Shown: one piece after another, positions 60,648 through 64,000 of the stretch
Numbering within the stretch: position 1 is the stretch's first letter
Layout of the letters: every line of letters starts with the position of its first letter
Source: an uncultured Acidimicrobiales bacterium
Lineage (GTDB): Bacteria > Actinomycetota > Acidimicrobiia > Acidimicrobiales > SZUA-35
Reading direction: 5' to 3'
DNA length: 64,000 nucleotides
Assembly (NCBI GenBank): GCA_937997485.1
Contig: CALKTH010000003.1
Coordinates: 1 to 64,000 of the forward strand
The notes under the pieces: model-generated
Database searches by the model: none
Seen by the model: only the letters and a program-made list of their open reading frames with translations
What the model was told of the DNA's origin: nothing
Position numbers and translations under genes: made by a program

Positions 60648-61358
60648 GTGACAGCGGACCATCAGAACATGCGTTGGATCGGCCTCTTGGGCGGAATGAG
60701 CATCGAGTCATCGATCGGATACGAACGCATCATCACCGACGAGATCAGGCAACGTCGTGGAGGCACCTCGTCGCCTCGACTGGTTCACCTCGCCGTGGAC
60801 TTCGCGGAGATCGAGGCGATGCAAGAACAAGGCGACTGGGAAACGGCGGGCCGCGTCATGGCCGATGGCGCTCGCAGGCTCGAGGCCGCCGGGGCCGAGG
60901 TGATTGTGCTGTGCACCAACACCATGCACCGGCTCGCGAACGAGATCACCGACGCCATCACGGTCCCATTCCTCCACTTGGCCGATGCGACCGCCGATGC
61001 GGTGATCACCGCCGGCGTCGAAACGGTCGCGCTCCTCGGTACTCGCTACACGATGGAACAGGCCTTCTACCGCGAGCGGCTTGAAGCCAAGGGGCTGACC
61101 GTGTTGATCCCAGACGAGCCGGATCGCACCACGGTGCACGATGTCATCTACGACGAGCTCGTCCGAGGCATCATCGAGCCGAACTCTGCGAGTCGCTATC
61201 GAGAGATTGCCGCCCGCATGGTCGACCGGGGAGCCGAAGGCGTCATCGCAGGCTGCACCGAGATTGAACTGCTCCTGCAACCAAGCGACGTCGCCGTGCC
61301 GTACTTCCCCACCACCCGTCTGCACGCACTGGCAGCCGTCGAATTCGCTCTCAACTGA
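60648..61358 (+). CDS. Aspartate/glutamate racemase family protein
   Basis: A 236-residue racemase of the Asp/Glu (PF01177) family. It begins IGLLGGMSIESS. The two catalytic cysteines are visible in VLCTNTMHR (first) and IAGCTEIELLL (second), with the substrate loops in between. It interconverts D- and L-aspartate or glutamate in the cytosol; D-amino acids supply peptidoglycan. The GTG at 60648 has CACGAT at -12 to -7; ATG 60669 is the alternative, giving MRWIGLLGG. Its 3' end overlaps that of the convergent amidohydrolase gene by 8 nt. Confidence 0.82.
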   Translation: MTADHQNMRWIGLLGGMSIESSIGYERIITDEIRQRRGGTSSPRLVHLAVDFAEIEAMQEQGDWETAGRVMADGARRLEAAGAEVIVLCTNTMHRLANEITDAITVPFLHLADATADAVITAGVETVALLGTRYTMEQAFYRERLEAKGLTVLIPDEPDRTTVHDVIYDELVRGIIEPNSASRYREIAARMVDRGAEGVIAGCTEIELLLQPSDVAVPYFPTTRLHALAAVEFALN

Positions 61359-62559
61359 CGAGCTCGCCCGCCTGAAACACGCGGGCGACGCGCGAGCGCA
61401 TATCGGTCACATCGAGATCGGTTCCGTCGAACACCACAGCGTCAGCGACCTTGCCAACCTCGAGCGTGCCGACGGTGTCTTCGATGCCCATGAGCTCGGA
61501 GGCGACTCGGGTTGAGGCCTCGAGCACCTCGCTTGGCGACATGCCGAGCTCGGCCATCAGCGCCAGCTCTCGAAGGTTCTGGCCGTGCGGCGTCACGCCC
61601 GAATCTGTTCCCATCGCGACCTTGACTCCGGCCGCGATTGCCTTGCTCACGGAATCTCGATGCACGTCGACAACATTGCGAGCCTTCTCGAGAATGGCCG
61701 GGGGCAGATCCACACCTCGATCGGCCGCCTCCAAAACCCCGACCGGAGCGATCAGTGTCGGCACGAGATAGGTGCCCGCATCGAGCATCATTTGGATGGC
61801 CTCGTCGTCGAGGTAGATGCCGTGTTCAATTGAGCGAATACCGGCCCGGATCGCGTTCTTGATGCCGTCGGTGGCCTGTGCGTGGGCCATCACGAAGAGG
61901 TGCGCTGCCGATGCCTCAGCAACCAGCACATCCAATTCATCAGCCATGAAGTGGGCGTGCTGGGGGTCGTCTCGGGGCGAGAGCACGCCACCCGAGGTGC
62001 AGACCTTGATGACGTCGGCGCCGGCCCGAATCAGCTCACGCACCTTGCGCCGCATCTCATCGGGCCCGTCCACGATGCCGTCCGGCCGGCCAGGGTGAGG
62101 ATCGAGCATGTTGGGCATGTGGGCACCGCAGACCTCCCACGTGTCGCCGTGGCCGCCCGTCTGCGACAGGATCGAAATCGAGATGTGCATGCGGGGCCCG
62201 GCGATCAGGCCGTGCTCCTGCGCCTCCTTCACGCCGAGGTCGGCGCCGCCTGCGTCTCGCACAGTGGTGATGCCGCAGTCGAGCGTGCGCCGCATCCGTT
62301 CCGCGGCCTGGAAGAAGTTCATCGAGAACGGAGTGCCCGCGTGCGTGTTCGGTCCGAAGTCACCATCGGCCATGAAGTGCACGTGGCAATCGAAGAGTCC
62401 GGGGAGCACGAGCTGGCCCGAGCAATCGACGACGTCGTCGCCATCAAGCCCGCTGCCGATTTCGGCCACAAGGCCATCAGCGAACGCCACGTCGGCCAGC
62501 GCCGGAGCAGCCCCCGTGCCATCGAAGACCATGCCGTTTGCGAGAACCGTACGAGTCAT
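61351..62559 (-). CDS. Amidohydrolase of the Xaa-Pro-dipeptidase/imidazolonepropionase-like group
   Basis: A 402-residue metal-dependent hydrolase. Zinc ligands are visible in DCHVHFMAD (HxH), Lys in ADVIKVCTSGG (probably carbamylated), His in VMAHAQA and SIEHGIYLD, and Asp in MGTDSGVTPHG. The N- and C-terminal beta-sandwich parts (LANGMVFDGTGAAP and LEVGKVADAVVFDGTD) are present. Relatives cleave prolyl dipeptides, N-acyl amino acids or lactones; the substrate is unknown. ATG 62559 is chosen over 62622 since the mature fold begins there. Confidence 0.83.
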   Translation of the reverse strand: MTRTVLANGMVFDGTGAAPALADVAFADGLVAEIGSGLDGDDVVDCSGQLVLPGLFDCHVHFMADGDFGPNTHAGTPFSMNFFQAAERMRRTLDCGITTVRDAGGADLGVKEAQEHGLIAGPRMHISISILSQTGGHGDTWEVCGAHMPNMLDPHPGRPDGIVDGPDEMRRKVRELIRAGADVIKVCTSGGVLSPRDDPQHAHFMADELDVLVAEASAAHLFVMAHAQATDGIKNAIRAGIRSIEHGIYLDDEAIQMMLDAGTYLVPTLIAPVGVLEAADRGVDLPPAILEKARNVVDVHRDSVSKAIAAGVKVAMGTDSGVTPHGQNLRELALMAELGMSPSEVLEASTRVASELMGIEDTVGTLEVGKVADAVVFDGTDLDVTDMRSRVARVFQAGELVS

Positions 62560-62613
62560 CCGCAAAGCGTCCCAGCCCAGCCTCCCGAACGCAACGTGAC
62601 ACGTTCTCTCCCT

Positions 62614-62661
62614 TTCTGCCACCTCGAACTCCGGCTAGAACCGAACTCTGAGGTGGCAGAA
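62614..62661. repeat. Palindromic intergenic element, copy 2
   Basis: Outer arms TTCTGCCACC (62614-62623) and GGTGGCAGAA (62652-62661) are exact complements. The inner parts (GAACTCCGG and CCGAACTC) are degenerate compared with copy 1 at 1603-1650, but the same outer TGCCACC/GGTGGCA core and overall length are kept. It lies between two divergent genes, so a terminator role does not explain it. Confidence 0.7.
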
Positions 62662-62704
62662 CGAAACACCTGGCGCCCACACACAGCCGTGCAGCCAGCC
62701 GATC

Positions 62705-62710
62705 TAAGAT
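62705..62710 (+). promoter_or_regulatory. -10-like hexamer for the second F420 oxidoreductase gene
   Basis: TAAGAT occupies exactly -12 to -7 of the ATG at 62717, fitting leaderless transcription. Confidence 0.5.
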
Positions 62711-62716
62711 CCGTCG

Positions 62717-63649
62717 ATGACTACGCCCTTCCGTTTCGGAGTCCAAGCCAAGACCGCCACCTCTCGCGCTGAGTGGATCGAGCTGGCAAAGAAAGCCGAA
62801 GACCTGGGGTATGCCACGCTCACCCTTCCCGATCACTTCGACGGACAGCTCGCTCCCGCCCTCGCCCTTCAGGCCGCCGCCGACGCCACCACCGCACTTC
62901 GTGTTGGCGCGCTCGTGTGGTGCAACGACTACCGGCACCCGGTGGTGTTCGCCAATGAAATGGCCACCCTCGACCTGCTCTCAGATGGGCGACTCGAGCT
63001 CGGCATCGGCGCTGGCTGGATGAAGAGCGACTACGACGCAGCCGGCATGACCTACGACCGGCCCGGCGTCCGTATCGATCGGATGATCGAGTCGATCAAG
63101 ATCCTGAAGGGGCTCTTCGGCGAGGGACCGTTCTCGTTCGAAGGCGAGCACTACACCATCACCGACCTGGACCTGCAGCCCAAGCCGCTGCAGAAGCCGA
63201 CCCCACCGTTCCTGATGGGTGGCGGCGGTCCCCGTTTCCTCCGCCTTGCCGGCCAACACGCCGACATCGTCGGCGTGAACCCCAACCTCCATGCGGGCGT
63301 CATCAGTGCCGACACGGCAAGCGACGCCACCGCAGCCAAATACGCGGAGAAGCTCGAGTGGGTGCGTGAAGGCGCAGGCGAGCGCTTCGATCAGATCGAA
63401 CTCAACGTTCGGGTCTTCGTCATGATGTTCACCGATGACCGCACCGGAACCGCCGAGATGCTGGCTCCCGGCATGGGCATGTCAGGAGCTGACGCCCTGC
63501 AATCGCCACTCGCTCTGGTCGGCGACACCGAGTCCATGAAAGCCGACCTGCTGGAGCGACGGGAAACCTACGGCTTCAGCTACATCGGTGTTGGCCCCGA
63601 CGAGATGGAGCAGTTCGCGCCCGTCGTTGCCGAACTTGCTGGCACATGA
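62717..63649 (+). CDS. LLM-class F420-dependent oxidoreductase (TIGR03621-like)
   Basis: A 310-residue luciferase-like TIM-barrel enzyme. It begins FRFGVQAKTATSRAEW, then LTLPDHFDGQLAPALALQAAA and LSDGRLELGIGAGWMKSDYD, and GGGGPRFLRLAGQHADIVG later. This matches the TIGR03621 group of predicted F420 enzymes common in mycobacteria and Acidimicrobiia. The reaction is a flavin-like hydride transfer with an unknown substrate. It has its own leaderless-type promoter and is followed at once by a stem-loop. Confidence 0.85.
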   Translation: MTTPFRFGVQAKTATSRAEWIELAKKAEDLGYATLTLPDHFDGQLAPALALQAAADATTALRVGALVWCNDYRHPVVFANEMATLDLLSDGRLELGIGAGWMKSDYDAAGMTYDRPGVRIDRMIESIKILKGLFGEGPFSFEGEHYTITDLDLQPKPLQKPTPPFLMGGGGPRFLRLAGQHADIVGVNPNLHAGVISADTASDATAAKYAEKLEWVREGAGERFDQIELNVRVFVMMFTDDRTGTAEMLAPGMGMSGADALQSPLALVGDTESMKADLLERRETYGFSYIGVGPDEMEQFAPVVAELAGT

Positions 63650-63670
63650 CGCCTCGCTCGATGCGAGGCG
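63650..63670 (+). terminator. Hairpin after the second F420 oxidoreductase gene
   Basis: CGCCTCGC (63650-63657) pairs exactly with GCGAGGCG (63663-63670) around TCGAT. It starts on the base after the stop codon and is followed by GGAACTCTTGCTCTTCC, only moderately T-rich. Confidence 0.65.
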
Positions 63671-63707
63671 GGAACTCTTGCTCTTCCTGGCACGCTGGAG
63701 CCTCATC

Positions 63708-64000
63708 ATGAACAAGCGCGACGACTCCGACTTCTCCGACTTCACCGACCGCATCGCCGATGCAGCGATTCAAGCGGAGTTCGACACAGGTGAGCGCGAA
63801 GACACGATCGAAGAGGCTCGAGCCAACGCCCTGGTGCGAGTCGCCCGCATGACGTTTGGTTTCCTCGTCGTGATCATCGGCATCATCGCGCTGCCACTTC
63901 CGGGACCGGGTTGGCTCATCATTGCGGCAGGTTTGACGATCCTTTCCAAAGACGTGGCTTGGGCTGATCGCTTGCTCCGCTACATCCGCAAGCGAGTACC
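63708..64000 (+). CDS. PGPGW-type membrane protein, 3' truncated by window edge
   Basis: Reading from ATG 63708 (GGAG 7 nt upstream) gives at least 97 residues: an acidic N-terminus (MNKRDDSDFSDFTDRIADAA), then a membrane helix (~50-63, FGFLVVIIGIIALPLP) that runs into the family signature LPLPGPGWLIIAAGL, and an ILSKDVAWADRLLRYIRKRV stretch. This matches the PF09656 (TIGR02611) family of small membrane proteins of unknown function. The stop codon lies beyond the window. Confidence 0.8.
   Translation, partial: MNKRDDSDFSDFTDRIADAAIQAEFDTGEREDTIEEARANALVRVARMTFGFLVVIIGIIALPLPGPGWLIIAAGLTILSKDVAWADRLLRYIRKRV

Noticed and set aside
1-64000. tRNA, rRNA, tmRNA or other classic RNA genes
   Set aside because: I looked for TTCGAATCC-like T-loops and conserved rRNA stretches in the gaps between genes and found none. 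Almost all gaps are too short for such genes. A tRNAscan/Infernal run would be decisive.

Overview
The window reads as chromosomal DNA of a high-GC Gram-positive bacterium, most likely an actinomycete close to the Acidimicrobiia (Ilumatobacter-like). The signs are: two F420-type luciferase-like oxidoreductases, a WS/DGAT acyltransferase, a 13E12/DUF222 HNH protein with a mycobacterial-type LexA box, an Nei2-type glycosylase, and many starts that look leaderless (a TANNNT hexamer about 7 nt before the start codon). The assignment rests on gene content, not on a marker gene. I saw no rRNA, tRNA, CRISPR array, prophage or complete insertion sequence.

Layout. 1-5 kb: the 3' part of an M14 carboxypeptidase, an RDD membrane protein, glutamate dehydrogenase and a CelD/FemAB-like acetyltransferase. 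5-9.5 kb: an HD-GYP protein with an apparently exported Thr-rich C-terminus, divergent from a Na/phosphate transporter plus PhoU-like pair, then a CYTH-like protein. 9.5-16 kb: PhyH dioxygenase, acyl-CoA ligase, alpha/beta hydrolase, LexA-box HNH protein and an F420 oxidoreductase. 16-21 kb: a YihY family protein, a membrane/exported protein pair and two divergent MFS transporters. 21-26 kb: a three-gene operon coupled by ATGA overlaps (exported regulatory-like domain protein, class A PBP, membrane protein resembling a catalytically dead trypsin-like protease), then a ferredoxin.

26-33 kb holds the least explained part: two adjacent genes for giant proteins (1067 and 1082 residues) without signal peptides. 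The first is beta-rich with an acidic amphipathic helical tail. The second combines coiled coils, four YWTD-type propeller repeats and two LamG-like domains, with a basic helical tail. A WS/DGAT acyltransferase follows behind a strong hairpin.

34-48 kb: S9 peptidase, RsgA, LysM lipoprotein, GNAT acetyltransferase, a cyclase/AAA/TPR signalling protein divergent from a NarL-type two-component system, Nei2, a GH13 alpha-glucosidase and a small orphan protein. 47.8-53.9 kb: an ABC ATPase and two FtsX-type permeases. A 16-bp dyad close to TCATCCC-NN-GGGATGA occurs upstream of the two-component genes and again upstream of the ABC operon, suggesting one regulator controls both. 54-64 kb: ClpP behind two matching palindromic operators, methyltransferase, Lhr helicase, lipoprotein, aspartate/glutamate racemase, amidohydrolase, a second F420 oxidoreductase, and the start of a PGPGW membrane protein cut by the window end.
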